Source: Serripes groenlandicus
Taxonomy: Eukaryota; Mollusca; Bivalvia; Cardiida; Cardiidae
Direction: 5' to 3'
Length of the DNA: 64,000 nt
Assembly: GCA_031761405.1 (NCBI GenBank)
Contig: JASEVX010000003.1
Span: 146,955,527-147,019,526 of the forward strand
A program made the position numbers and the translations under genes. Below are positions 1 through 10,329 of this stretch, one piece after another (position 1 is the first letter of the stretch; the number at the start of each line of letters is the position of its first letter). Under the pieces are notes generated by a model. That model was given only the letters and a program-made list of their open reading frames with translations. It had not been told where the DNA came from and made no database searches.

Positions 1-387
1 ATTGAGCAACTGAAATTAAAAGAAAAAGTTCACATTAATAGTCAACATATAGCAAGAGTACAATATGCTCTGAATGAACAAACTATATGGGGAGGAACTT
101 TTTAAGTTTAGAAATACAACATAATTTTATAAATAGGCAAAAAATATCCCCCGTATTTTGGGGCCGTAAACCAAACAATTAAAGAAACGTAGCCTAGGAA
201 GTTGGGGGAAAAGTGAACTTTTTTTCTGAGCTTTGATGAACCGTTAATCAAACTATTAAAAAAGCGTAGCCTAGGCAGTTGGGGGAAAAGTTATTAAATA
301 CAAATTAAATGTGTCTTAAGATTTGTAATAACGGTAGAAGACATACGTATTTTGCATCATGATGTTTCTTAAAACAGTTAATACAAT
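1..387. other. AT-rich intergenic DNA with a short imperfect tandem duplication
   Basis: I see no gene. Positions about 165-217 and 246-292 are two imperfect copies of a ~47-bp segment sharing the core GCGTAGCCTAGG followed by AGTTGGGGGAAAAGT. Nothing else is recognisable. Confidence 0.5.
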
Positions 388-547
388 TTAAATCAATATT
401 GTATACACTCTAGCTTTCTAACACTTCCAAGAGTCTGCAGATCACTTGATTCACATCTTAAGTTCTATGGCGACCGTAATACTTCAAGCGGTGCGGGGAT
501 TTATAGCATGCGTCGAATATTTAAGACCAACTGTTTAAGAGAATAAA
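388..547 (+). repeat. 160-bp direct repeat, copy 1
   Basis: Nearly identical to 1552-1711 (both start TTAAATCAATATTGTATAC and end GAGAATAAA), differing by only a few bases. The pair flanks about 1 kb without an ORF. This could be a small LTR-like element or a segmental duplication; no primer binding site or polypurine tract was recognised. Confidence 0.7.
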
Positions 548-1551
548 TACATATTTTTATTTGTAATCGATAAACTGTAGTGGCATAATATTGGCTGCAA
601 AGGTCCATTATAACTGACCTAACATACTACCCCATTTTGTGACAACCCGACCTGGGGAGACAACCGACTGCCTACGACTTAACGTTTGACTGGTGAATCA
701 GCGACCTGTGCTACCTGTGCTAGTGTCGAAATCCCACAAGTTAACACAATCTCATTTGGACAGCATTATGGGGTTAGCTCGTATTATCTATCTCCCGAAT
801 TAAGTGCCCAATCGTTAAGACAGCTCTGGTCCTCCCCTCTATACATAGAGGTGGGGGATCCCCACGTTACACAGAGGTAGGCCCCCACACTACATGTACT
901 TACACATATGTTAATACGACACCGAAGAACCTGCAGCTTGTGAGCGTGTCAGGCCAGGGTAAATGCCAGGTTGATACCCCCAAAAGATTTCTGTCTCCCC
1001 AGAACCGCCCCCTTTAGGGCATGAAATTTGACCTTGCGCCTAAACAATATTTGAGTCCTATTAACACATTACAGAATGTTTAAGCTTATTTATAAATGAA
1101 AGATTTTTATGAAATATTATTTGTTCCTTCAGAATGTCCACTGAAAACACTGAAATTGTGTGGGTCTGTGTTCGCCGTGGATGACTTGTCCAAGGTTGTC
1201 CTTGCGTGGTCGTAATTTCTGTTTCGCCTTGTCATTTGACATCGCTCCATTCATTGACAAGTTATATCTGAAAAGAGACTAAGCTTTGAAATTAGAAACA
1301 GTCTAAATTATTTAAATTAGGGATGGGAGGGAGGGAATTTTAATAAATTTTAGACAGCTATGCCCTTCAAGAGTTGCAGGAAAAAGGAAGCTGACTTGGA
1401 ATGGCGTTCTGTGTACACCCTATCAAGGAACATAATTAAGAAATTCAGAAGCATAGCTCCCTTGCTATGAACCCTTATTTATTTGAACACATGACCCTTT
1501 GTTATTTTATTTTAAATTGGATTATAGAATATAAAATTAATATAATCTGTA
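548..1551. other. DNA between the two 160-bp direct repeats, no gene seen
   Basis: A 64-codon ORF at 686-880 has no recognisable motif and no splice context. The CCCCTCTATACATAGAGGTGGGGG segment around 835-857 can fold as a short hairpin. No transposon protein is present. Confidence 0.4.
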
Positions 1552-1711
1552 TTAAATCAATATTGTATACACTCTGGCTTTCTAACACTTCCGAGAGTCT
1601 GCAGATCACTTGATTCACATCTTAAGTTCTATGGCGACCGTAATACTTCAAGCGGTGCGGGAATTTATAGCATGCGTCAAATATTTAAGAACAACTGTTT
1701 TAGAGAATAAA
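1552..1711 (+). repeat. 160-bp direct repeat, copy 2
   Basis: Second copy of the 388-547 sequence in the same orientation, 1,164 bp away. It runs directly into a SINE head at about 1711. Confidence 0.7.
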
Positions 1712-1825
1712 CAGTGACTTTTGTCAAACTTCGGAAACAATGTTAGCCGAGCTGGGGTTTGAACCACAACCCCTGGATTGACAGCCCGCGTCGCTACCGA
1801 CTGACTACATAAGTAGCGGACGATG
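1711..1825 (-). mobile_element. tRNA-derived SINE, head fragment
   Basis: On the minus strand it reads CAGTCGGTAGCGACGCGGGC (A-box region), then GTTCAAACCCC (B-box-like), then AGCTCGGCTAACATTGTTTCC. It matches the heads at 12786-13085 (-) and 33840-34097 (+). The 3' body is missing. Confidence 0.75.
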
Positions 1826-1904
1826 CTATGCTGCACGAATGCGGGTGTTGATCTTGATCTAAATTGGTCGCTGCAGTTTACAAACCGGGCTAAAATGATT
1901 CGGA

Positions 1905-1978
1905 ATTGTTGTTAACAGTTGTTGCCAAGATGTTCTCCAAGTCGTCTGCTGCAGATTTGCTGTGTGCTGGAAAATGTA
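1905..1978 (+). mobile_element. half copy of the piggyBac-type MITE (family P)
   Basis: Contains the family's inner end AAGTCGTCTGCTGCAGATTTG followed by a decayed GGAAAA end. The left half is absent. Confidence 0.55.
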
Positions 1979-2054
1979 AATCGATGATTGCTATGAAACT
2001 ATGATCAAATAGTCTTAAACGAGATTAATCCAATGAAACATGAGTGTACTACTA

Positions 2055-2296
2055 CCTAACACATTGCAACCAGGGTGCCGAGCCTCCAAAGATCAGTCGG
2101 TAACAATGAAGACTGCCGATCCAGAGGTAATGAGTCTAATCCAGGCTCGGTCAATCTTTCTCTCCGATGATTAACAAAAGTTATGTTTACTTGTAGCATG
2201 CGTCTACTACTGATGGACTGAACAGTCCAGTTGTGAAGGTAGCCAGTTGCCTGGGAAAGATGATGTTTTGAGTGCTGGTGTGAAAGGCAAGATAAC
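2055..2296 (+). mobile_element. degenerate SINE
   Basis: A diverged head (GATCAGTCGGTAACAATGAAG, then GTCTAATCCAGGCTCGGTCAA) is followed by the SINE body motif CAGTTGTGAAGGTAGCCAGTTGCCTGG, also seen at 12786-13085. A family-A MITE follows at once. Confidence 0.5.
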
Positions 2297-2298
2297 AC

Positions 2299-2535
2299 AT
2301 ATGAGCCTTTCCACGACAAAACCAACATAATTGTCTCTGCTTGATGTATCGACCCAGATCGGCTTGCGCAGTCCGCGCAGGCTAATCCGGGCCGATACAT
2401 TCCGTCTCAGGTGGATAGAGGTATAGAGTTGTGATTCCTGAAACAGATAATTCCACAGAAGGCAAAGAGTGTCTGCCCAGATTAGCCTGCCCGGCATGCT
2501 TAGACTGATCCGGTTCGATTCTTTTATCGTGAAGT
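2299..2535 (-). mobile_element. MITE family A copy
   Basis: Starts with ATATGAGCC and the arm CCACGACAAAACCAACAT, then carries the family's GC-rich interior (GCAGTCCGCGCAGGCTAATC, GATTCCTGAAACAG). The far terminal repeat is lost. Orientation is given relative to the copy at 35107-35380. Confidence 0.75.
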
Positions 2536-3343
2536 CTGTTGGTTGGCGTTTCAGTCCCAGTCACTTTTCAGGCATGTACCTTTAGCCAGTTGGATTCACT
2601 TATTTCAATGTAATAAAGTATAAACTAAACATGTTAAATTATTTTTTATTTAATGTATAAGTTTATCATATTTTAGTATTTTATTAAATGATATGATATA
2701 CAATACAAATCGCCATTCGGTTCTTTCGTAATATCAACGGCTCTGCGCTCTTTTTTTAAATTGATTGTTTTACCTCTAAACACGACATATGACTTTTTAA
2801 TATGATATTCTTTAAGTTAATTGTTAACTCTAAACTCAAATTTACAAAACAAAACTAGATATGGTATATGTATATTGGACATGAAAATGGTACTTGAACG
2901 TTACAGCAATATATCAAACATCAAATAAGTATGATGTAAAGGCTGGTTTAGTTGGACACGTTCTTATTTTTCCACATTGTCTTTGTCAAAGAAGGTCTGC
3001 AGCAGTATCGCATAAACTGGTCCTGATAAGGAACATTAATACGAGATTATTTGAACCCGTGCATGCGAAAAGGTACACGTTGGCATTTCGGTACAGTGCC
3101 GGTTCAGATCAGCATGTTCCGTCTTATCATAATATACCTACACAATACATTATATGCTTACACTCGTGTCTAAGTAAAATGAGAACTATGTATATCTTGA
3201 TCAGACTTTGCCGATGCTGATCTGTATTTACTCTGTTCACAAAGCCAACTTGTACCTGTTGTCATGGACGGATTCATTTTAGATTTTCTGAAAAATTCCG
3301 TCATTTCACCCTAGAAAGTTAGTATTATTAACACTTTAGTAGT
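2536..3343. other. AT-rich intergenic DNA, no supported gene
   Basis: A 108-codon ORF at 2894-3220 has no family signature, promoter or splice context and reads as chance. No repeat was recognised. Confidence 0.4.
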
Positions 3344-3640
3344 CTCGCGATATCTCGAACATGCGATAATTCTAATATTCCGCTTACCTCGAACATGCAA
3401 TAACTCGAATGTATCACTTACCTCGAATATGCGATAATTCGAATATATCGCTTAACTCGAACATGCAATAATTCGAATACATTGCTTAACTCGACCATGC
3501 AATAATTCGAATATATCGCTTAACTCGAACATGTGATAATTCGAATATATCGCTTAACTCGAACATGCGATAATTCGAATACATCGCTTAACTCGAACAT
3601 GCGATAATTCGAATATATCGCTTAACTCGAACCAAATCAT
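3344..3640 (+). repeat. 17/34-bp tandem array
   Basis: About nine units of a 34-bp period, each made of two related 17-bp halves (TAACTCGAACATGCGAT and AATTCGAATATATCGCT). The array ends in AACTCGAACCAA, the same junction as a shorter copy near 19340. Confidence 0.85.
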
Positions 3641-3739
3641 GGAAAAAGCTATGCAGCAGTTCTGATGGCTCAAACGAGCTATCAAAACTGCTGATGTGCT
3701 GGTTCCTTGCATAATTTTATCACTAAGGTGTTTGCTTTT

Positions 3740-3988
3740 GATAATAAAATATCGACCTGGTTCAGTCTAGACATGCCGCGTGGACTTACTCGGACTACTA
3801 ACCCGGACATACACTTTTCGTTACCTGTGGATTTTCTGTTTCAGGAATCATTACTCTATACCTCTATCACCCTGAGACGGAATGTGTCGGCCCGGATTAG
3901 GCAGCGCGGACTGTGCAGGCTGATCTGGGTCGATACATCACGCAGAGTTCATAATGTTGGTTTACTCGTGGAACGGCTCATATATGAA
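3740..3988 (+). mobile_element. MITE family A copy, left end truncated
   Basis: Begins inside the family near TATCGACCTGG. It keeps the interior (TTCTGTTTCAGGAATCATTA, GGACTGTGCAGGCTGATCTGG) and the right terminal repeat CTCGTGGAACGGCTCATATAT. The 95-codon ORF at 3707-3994 is a by-product of this element. Confidence 0.85.
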
Positions 3989-4127
3989 TTATAACATAGC
4001 ATACTATCAAATTTAAAAGCACATATCTAAGTTTATCAAGAAATTGACAAAAGAAAGATAAGATCCATAATAAAAGAGTCACGTCTATCCCTTTGAGTTA
4101 TTAGTGCCAGCATTCAAATTCATATTG

Positions 4128-4220
4128 GCGTAAAACTAATGGGGCTTCAATTCTATATTTTGTTCAGAAGATTCCTTTAGGTCTATACAATATTTTATAC
4201 GGAATGTAAATACTAAAGTA
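4128..4220 (+). mobile_element. left flank of the dispersed element that carries the 101-bp satellite
   Basis: TTGGCGTAAAACTAATGGGGCT..ATTCTAT matches 12118 onward (TTGGCGTGGAACTAATGGGGCT). At both loci this block is followed by the ACTGT..CTC..GAGTCTT motif. The arrangement recalls bivalve 'pearl'-type elements with internal tandem repeats, which is an inference. Confidence 0.6.
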
Positions 4221-5129
4221 AGACTGTAAGGATACATAGGCTCACCGGAGTCTTTACTTTACGTATATTCACTAAGATCCTAACTCGCTGGACGTGACTC
4301 GTATGTGTAAGGACTCAAGTTAGACTGTAAGGATACATAGGCTCACCGGAGTCTTTACTTTACATATATTCACTAAGATCCTAACTCGCTGGACGTGACT
4401 CGTATGTGTAAGGACTCAAGTAAGACTGTAAGGATACATAGGCTCACCGGAGTCTTTACTTTACGTATATTCACTAAGATCCTAACTCGCTGGACGTGAC
4501 TCGTATGTGTAAGGACTCAAGTAAGACTGTAAGGATACATAGGCTCACCGGAGTCTTTACTTTACGTATATTCACTAAGATCCTAACTCGCTGGACGTGA
4601 CTCGTATGTGTAAGGACTCAAGTTAGACTGTAAGGATACATAGGCTCACCGGAGTCTTTACTTTACATATATTCACTAAGATCCTAACTCGCTGGACGTG
4701 ACTCGTATGTGTAAGGACTCAAGTAAGACTGTAAGGATACATAGGCTCACCGGAGTCTTTACTTTACGTATATTCACTAAGATCCTAACTCGCTGGACGT
4801 GACTCGTATGTGTAAGGACTCAAGTAAGACTGTAAGGATACATAGGCTCACCGGAGTCTTTACTTTACGTATATTCACTAAGATCCTAACTCGCTGGACG
4901 TGACTCGTATGTGTAAGGACTCAAGTTAGACTGTAAGGATACATAGGCTCACCGGAGTCTTTACTTTACATATATTCACTAAGATCCTAACTCGCTGGAC
5001 GTGACTCGTATGTGTAAGGACTCAAGTAAGACTGTAAGGATACATAGGCTCACCGGAGTCTTTACTTTACGTATATTCACTAAGATCCTAACTCGCTGGA
5101 CGTGACTCGTATGTGTAAGGACTCAAGTA
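4221..5129 (+). repeat. 101-bp satellite, nine units in a 303-bp higher-order pattern
   Basis: Units start AGACTGTAAGGATACATAGG at 4221, 4322, 4423, 4524, 4625, 4726, 4827, 4928 and 5029. Two diagnostic sites (CGTATAT or CATATAT mid-unit; AAGTAAGA or AAGTTAGA at the junction) follow the same three-unit cycle three times. The array therefore looks like three near-identical 303-bp blocks. Confidence 0.95.
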
Positions 5130-5590
5130 AGACTGTAAGGATACATAGGCTCATCGGAGTCTTTACTGTACGCAGATTTATTTAGGTATATACAATATGT
5201 AGGCGGATTGTAAGGACTCAAGTAAGACTGTAAGGATACATAGGCTTATCGGAGTCTTTACTGTACGCAGATTTATTTAGGTATATACAATATGTAGGCT
5301 GATTGTAAAGATACAGGTGAGACTGTAAGGATACATAGGCTCATCGGAGTCTTTACTGTATGCAGATTCATTAAGTATATACAATATGTAGGCGGATTGT
5401 TAAGACTCAAGTAAGGACTGTAAGGATACATAGGCTTATCGGAGTCTTTACTGTATGCAGATTCATTAAGGTATATACAATATGTAGGCGGATTGTTAAG
5501 ATCCAGGTGAGACTGTAAGGATACATAGGCTCACCCGAGTCTTTACTTTACACAGATTTATTTAGATCCTAACTCGCTGGACGCGACTCG
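5130..5590 (+). repeat. diverged ~95-bp units trailing the 101-bp satellite
   Basis: About five units share the first 35 bp with the satellite (TAAGGATACATAGGCT..CGGAGTCTTTACT). They then use a different half (CAGATTTATTTAGGTATATACAATATGTAGG). The last returns to the satellite end GATCCTAACTCGCTGGACG, so it looks like the older edge of the array. Confidence 0.85.
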
Positions 5591-5635
5591 TATTTGTTCA
5601 AACCGTTCGGTCATTTACATAAAATAGGATTAATG

Positions 5636-6272
5636 TTTATAGTTTCTACTTTTCATGACTCATCTTCACTGGCTTTTTCATTAATTGTTTCTACTTTACA
5701 TGACTCATCTTCACTGCCTTTTTCATTAATTGTTTCTACTTAACATGACTCATCTTCACTGGCTTTTTCAGTTATTGTTTCTACTTTACATGACTCATCT
5801 TCACTGCCTTTTTCATTAATTGTTTCTACTTTACATGACTCATCTTCACTGGCTTTTTCATTAATTGTTTCTACTTAACATGACTCATCTTCACTGGCTT
5901 TTTCATTTATTGTTTCTACTTTACATGACTCGTCTTCACTGGTTCTTTCTTTAATTGTTTCTACTTTACATGACTCGTCTTCACTGGTTATTTCATTAAT
6001 TGTTTCTACTTTACATGACTCGTCTTCACTGGTTATTTCATTAATTGTTTCTACTTAACATGACTCATCTTCACTGGCTTTTTCATTAATTGTTTCTACT
6101 TTACATGACTCGTCTTCACTGGCTTTTTCATTAATTTTTTCTACTTTACATGACTCGTCTTCACTGGTTATTTCATTAATTGTTTCTACTTTACATGACT
6201 CGTCTTCACTGGTTATTTCATTAATTGTTTCTACTTAACAGTCTTCACTGGCTCTTTCAATGTTTATAGTTT
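5636..6272 (-). repeat. 45-bp minisatellite derived from the 3' coding end of the adjacent TRIM-like gene
   Basis: About 14 units of 45 bp, for example GTTTCTACTTTACATGACTC then ATCTTCACTGGCTTTTTCATTAATT on the plus strand. The gene's last codons and stop (6273-6312) are one more unit. Read on the minus strand in the gene's frame, each unit gives a short MK-PVK-SH-K peptide and a stop. In another frame most units are open and acidic (NEKASEDESCKV), broken by TAA in some. Confidence 0.9.
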
Positions 6273-8546
6273 CTACTTATCATGACTCGTCTTCACTGGC
6301 TCTTTCATTTTAAACATATGCACCTTGTTACTCTTCTTACACGTGACCACAATTAGGTCATTACTTGGTGAGAAGCACACCATTTTGGGTGCCGAGATGC
6401 CGTCTTTGTCCGTCAATAGGTCTTTGTTCACCCTTCCATCTGGCGACATTTGGTGAATCTTATTCATACTGGATATACACATGTATATGTTACCTACGTT
6501 ATCAACAGCAAGGCTGTCCGCGCGGTAAACCAGCTTGGGTGGAACGGCCAACGTTACGGACGAACCAGTCGAATTCGGACCAATGAGTGTGTTATTTAAG
6601 TTCATAGACATGTCCATGTTATATGTGGCATTCAGATTCCCGTTCAGCGTATTCATAGTGGGCTTCAGTTCTTCCTTTGGACGAGGTGGTAACGTGTCAC
6701 CGTTTTGTTGCGGGACTACTTTTCCAATGGGTCTTTTACGCGTTCGCTCCACAGCTTTCCCCTCGCGACGTGATTTGAGAGGGAGTGTTCGATCCAGAGA
6801 TCCGCGTTCATCTGCATCGCGTGTTAATTTATCAAGGTCGATAACCAGTTCCGACTGAGTCACACTCGTAAGCGGTGGTCTCTCGATTTCTCTCCCTTTG
6901 CTTCGGTCGGTATCTGGTCTGCCGTAGTCATCCACCCGTCTAAAAGTGTGACGACCGCTAACTCTAGTCTCTTTACGTTGTTCCGATGCTTGTTTCTTTG
7001 TAGATTGTTTGTTGGCTGTTCTATCGGATTGTGCTTCCGACTCGTTCGTTGTATCTGATGCGTCGTCTTTTTTAGAACTCATCCTGGATCTAAAACTCCT
7101 TCCTGTTTTCGGTACTCCACTTCCGTTTGGCCTTTTAGCGGGCGTTTTCGGTTTCGGGACAGGGAATTCGAAAAAGAAGCTCGCCTTTCTCTCTCCCCGC
7201 ACGTCAACAGCGATTACTTTCACTCCATATTCTGTTTCATCAGCCACGTAGACGACTTGTATGCCATCCCATTTACCGGAGCACATGGCACCGGGATGAT
7301 GGAAGATATCATTGCCAGTACGGTCTTCCTTTATGGTGCCCAAAGGGATCTGTTGAGCCCTTGAAAGGCGATATTTTCTTAAGAAATTGTCGCCGAGAAA
7401 GGAGCATATCACCGTATTATGGATGTGCCCTATTCCGAGTGGTAAGCCCTCAATGACACGGTGTACGAAATGGTAGATCTTGTCCCGAATCGTGAACATG
7501 CGCACGTGGTACGTTCCAGCCCGTTCTGTGAGAACGGCTACTGTGTTGGCATCTACTCGACAGGCGTGGCTCGGATCTGCCCGAAGTGTTATGTCATAAA
7601 TCATGTCAACTCTACTCTTATGAGATACGTCAAACACCTTCATTTTCTTGTTGGCACAGTCTATAAGAACCAGTCTATAATCCGTGAGAAATGTCGCTCC
7701 TTTAAAATCCGATATATCCGAGTCGCCTTTGGCTTTTCCGTTAAATATGCCAAGCCTGATCACGTGTTTCTCGCGGATAGAATCTGTAGCAGTCACTGTT
7801 TGTGAGACGACGGTTGGTGGTATCGGAGTTAGTCGCGTCTCCTTCGTGTTTGGATCGTAAATCTTCACTCTACGTTCCGCGTAGTCATCGCCAGGTTTTC
7901 CTTTCTTGGACCAATCAGTTTTGGTGTTTTCTCGTTTTTCGATAATTTCCGGTTCCTTGGGACCGAAAAACACAATTTCGTGATCCTTCGTCTCTTCGCG
8001 CTGTTCGTGGTGTTTTGCGCAAATCGAACAATGGTGCTCCAAACAGCTAGTACAGTATGATGCAGCGGATTTAGTGTTGTTGTTCATTAAACATATCTCG
8101 CAAAACGCTTTATGCCAGCCATCGTTGTAGTTGTTTTTGATGGTTGCGTTTCTTAGTATCCGAACAATAACTGCATTTACAGGATACTGCATGGCCCATT
8201 TCTCCCTCAAAGCGGCTGGTTCCCTTGGTTTTACGTTCTTTCTGCACACAATACACTGGAATGAATCCTTCGTTTTTGACGTTTCCGTGAACATGATGCT
8301 GGAATACAGACATTCCAAACACATGGTGTGTCCGCATGAAATAACTCTTGGCGATTTAAACACATCCAAACAAGCAGGACACTTTATGACGTCGATATCG
8401 ATGCTGTACTTGATTTGTGTCATAGGCGGTAACAGTCCATTACGAGATGACGATTTCACTAAACACGGGTTCGGAGTTTTCGAAACAGGCGTTTTCGATG
8501 TCGGCGTCTTCTGACCTGTGTTTTTAGAAGTTGGCGTTTTAGACAT
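6273..8546 (-). CDS. TRIM-like RING/B-box protein with C-terminal NHL-type beta-propeller repeats
   Basis: Likely a cytoplasmic E3 ubiquitin ligase of 757 residues, coded by one exon. A KTP-rich tail (1-30) precedes a C3HC4 RING: C56, C59, C71, H73, C76, C79, C98 and C101. A B-box-like zinc site follows, with pairs C149/C152, C165/C168 and C173/C176 and then H179 and H189. No coiled coil is evident before strand-rich NHL-like sequence begins at about 265 (LGIFNGKAKG, VLIDCANKKMKVFDV). A basic, Ser/Lys-rich, probably disordered stretch (about 470-640) interrupts it. The final blade at about 690-745 (LAVDNVGNIYMCISSMNKIH, MSPDGR) is a good NHL match. The RING and B-box assignments are secure; ligase activity follows from the family and the substrate is unknown. 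The start is the first in-frame ATG ahead of the RING. The stop lies inside a 45-bp minisatellite unit. Confidence 0.9.
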   Translation of the reverse strand: MSKTPTSKNTGQKTPTSKTPVSKTPNPCLVKSSSRNGLLPPMTQIKYSIDIDVIKCPACLDVFKSPRVISCGHTMCLECLYSSIMFTETSKTKDSFQCIVCRKNVKPREPAALREKWAMQYPVNAVIVRILRNATIKNNYNDGWHKAFCEICLMNNNTKSAASYCTSCLEHHCSICAKHHEQREETKDHEIVFFGPKEPEIIEKRENTKTDWSKKGKPGDDYAERRVKIYDPNTKETRLTPIPPTVVSQTVTATDSIREKHVIRLGIFNGKAKGDSDISDFKGATFLTDYRLVLIDCANKKMKVFDVSHKSRVDMIYDITLRADPSHACRVDANTVAVLTERAGTYHVRMFTIRDKIYHFVHRVIEGLPLGIGHIHNTVICSFLGDNFLRKYRLSRAQQIPLGTIKEDRTGNDIFHHPGAMCSGKWDGIQVVYVADETEYGVKVIAVDVRGERKASFFFEFPVPKPKTPAKRPNGSGVPKTGRSFRSRMSSKKDDASDTTNESEAQSDRTANKQSTKKQASEQRKETRVSGRHTFRRVDDYGRPDTDRSKGREIERPPLTSVTQSELVIDLDKLTRDADERGSLDRTLPLKSRREGKAVERTRKRPIGKVVPQQNGDTLPPRPKEELKPTMNTLNGNLNATYNMDMSMNLNNTLIGPNSTGSSVTLAVPPKLVYRADSLAVDNVGNIYMCISSMNKIHQMSPDGRVNKDLLTDKDGISAPKMVCFSPSNDLIVVTCKKSNKVHMFKMKEPVKTSHDK

Positions 8547-9152
8547 GTTTAATCGTTATCTAAGATATCTTCTACACAGTTATCTGCAAATCTGTTGAGC
8601 CTTGAAATATATTAATTGTCTTAAAATGTAGTTTCAACCCAATGTATTCCATATCTCCATTTTAATCCAATCATGTCAATATCCTGATCAAAACCAAATC
8701 GATAATAAGTCAATGATTATTGAAACAATGTTATGTATCATCAACAATTGGAAACCAATCTTAATCGACCGAGTCTTGAAGAAATGCTCCTAATTCACAC
8801 GTGCGTAATTTTAACCATATTTCAGATATAGCCAACTTTAGACGCATTTACTGCAAACTTCTATTAAACACATTAATTAAAAAAGGAGAACAGTGCTTAG
8901 TACTAATAATTACTCATTTCCCCACATTAGTTTTAAGCCTAAACCAGTAATGCACTTCTCATTTTCAAACTAGTTCAGCTTTCGAAAACATACGACTTTT
9001 AACAATATCATACAATAACACTTTACACTTTTGTTTGCATCTTAAAACTTATTCATGCTTTTAAATCATTTTCATTGAAAGCATCTTAGGAAACATGTCT
9101 CGTCTGAAAGATTCGACGAATACGTTCGGTTCGTGTATACAATTGTTTTTTT
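8547..9152. other. 5' flank of the TRIM-like gene, nothing specific seen
   Basis: AT-rich sequence without a convincing TATA box, repeat or ORF. The TRIM-like promoter must lie here (minus strand) but I cannot place it. Confidence 0.4.
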
Positions 9153-9394
9153 AGCCCTTTTCCTCAAAGAGACGCTTTCTGACGCCTCTGCAGCAGACGG
9201 CTTTTTGAAAACATAGTGACAAAAGAAGAAATTGCACAAAACGTGCAATTTCTCCTTTTGCCACAATATTTTCCACTTTTTGTCATAGGTTATCCATTAT
9301 CCATTATCCATTCAATTATGGAGATTTTCTATGTTTTGACAAAATACGTTCAAAGTCGTCTGCTGCAGAATTGTCGTATGAGGGAAAGGGTTAA
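9153..9394 (+). mobile_element. piggyBac-type MITE (family P), full copy
   Basis: Outer ends AGCCCTTTTCC and GGGAAAGGGTTAA enclose CTGCAGCAGACGGC..GTCGTCTGCTGCAG. The central hairpin is AGAAATTGCAC..GTGCAATTTCT. Confidence 0.85.
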
Positions 9395-10009
9395 AAAAGG
9401 ATCGTCTAAACTGGAGACTAAGCTTGTCCGTATGGGAAAAGGGTCAAATGGTTAAAACTATTGGACACTTCTAATTGTCTGATGTGTACTGCCGAAATAA
9501 CTAAATCAAATCAAGTTCGTATTGTATGAAACAATTGGGTTTGTTACAATTAATCTTTTTTTTTTTTTTTTTTTTTTTGATAAATAGGATTTTTACTGGT
9601 CGAAATAGAAAACAAACAAAACTAAATTACTTCTTGTCAATTAATTCAGTACGAAAATTTTTGCTTGAAATTCTGAATTAAATGACACATATTAAGTTAA
9701 GATGAAAAGCAGTTTTCAAGAATAAACAAACAGATAACCAATAATGAAAATTATAAATTATCGGAAAGATTGAGACAGGCATTAAATGAGATCTACAGGA
9801 ATAGTTCCCAATTTACCGTGACTCGTCATTTGATTAAACATCCAACTAAATAGCTTGATTTTAAAACAATAGGATTTTTGTGATATCGATCTGTGATTAT
9901 CAAAGATTGGAGTATCAGTTTCACATTTTAGTCTGTTTTGTATGATGACATTTATAAAAGAATGTTTCGTTTGCATTAACCGTTTGTCCACATTCAAACC
10001 TATGTTGAC
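9395..10009. other. intergenic DNA with a poly-T run
   Basis: A run of about 23 T lies near 9557-9579. The rest is AT-rich with no supported gene. Confidence 0.45.
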
Positions 10010-10204
10010 TCATCTACAGCATAAGACTTTTGAAAACATTTTGACAAATGGAGAAATTGGTTATAAAAGCAATTTCTCCATTTGTCATAATGTTTTTCAC
10101 TCTATTCAATAATGATGCTTTTATTTATAGAGATATTTTATATTCCTACCCTGATGCTTCCAATGTCGTTTGCTGCAGATTTGTTGAAGGTGGGAAAGGG
10201 TTAA
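10010..10204 (+). mobile_element. piggyBac-type MITE (family P), left end decayed
   Basis: GACTTTTGAAAACATTTTGAC and the GGAGAAATTG..CAATTTCTCC hairpin are followed by GTCGTTTGCTGCAGATTTG and a clear GGGAAAGGGTTAA end. Confidence 0.8.
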
Positions 10205-10329
10205 CCAAATCAGCGGTGTAATATTTAAAGCGTCTGGACTCACAAGACAGAGGGTTGGATACCTGGCGGATGGCATAATAAGAACATCAACATTGGCTTC
10301 GTGTTAAATGGCTAATGCATGGTGGTTGA

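Noticed and set aside
2894..3220. 108-codon ORF
   Set aside because: No domain, composition or splice support; flanked by repeats.
4221..5590. Possible CRISPR-like regular array
   Set aside because: The units are contiguous 101-bp repeats with no unique spacers, in a genome with introns and SINEs; it is a satellite.
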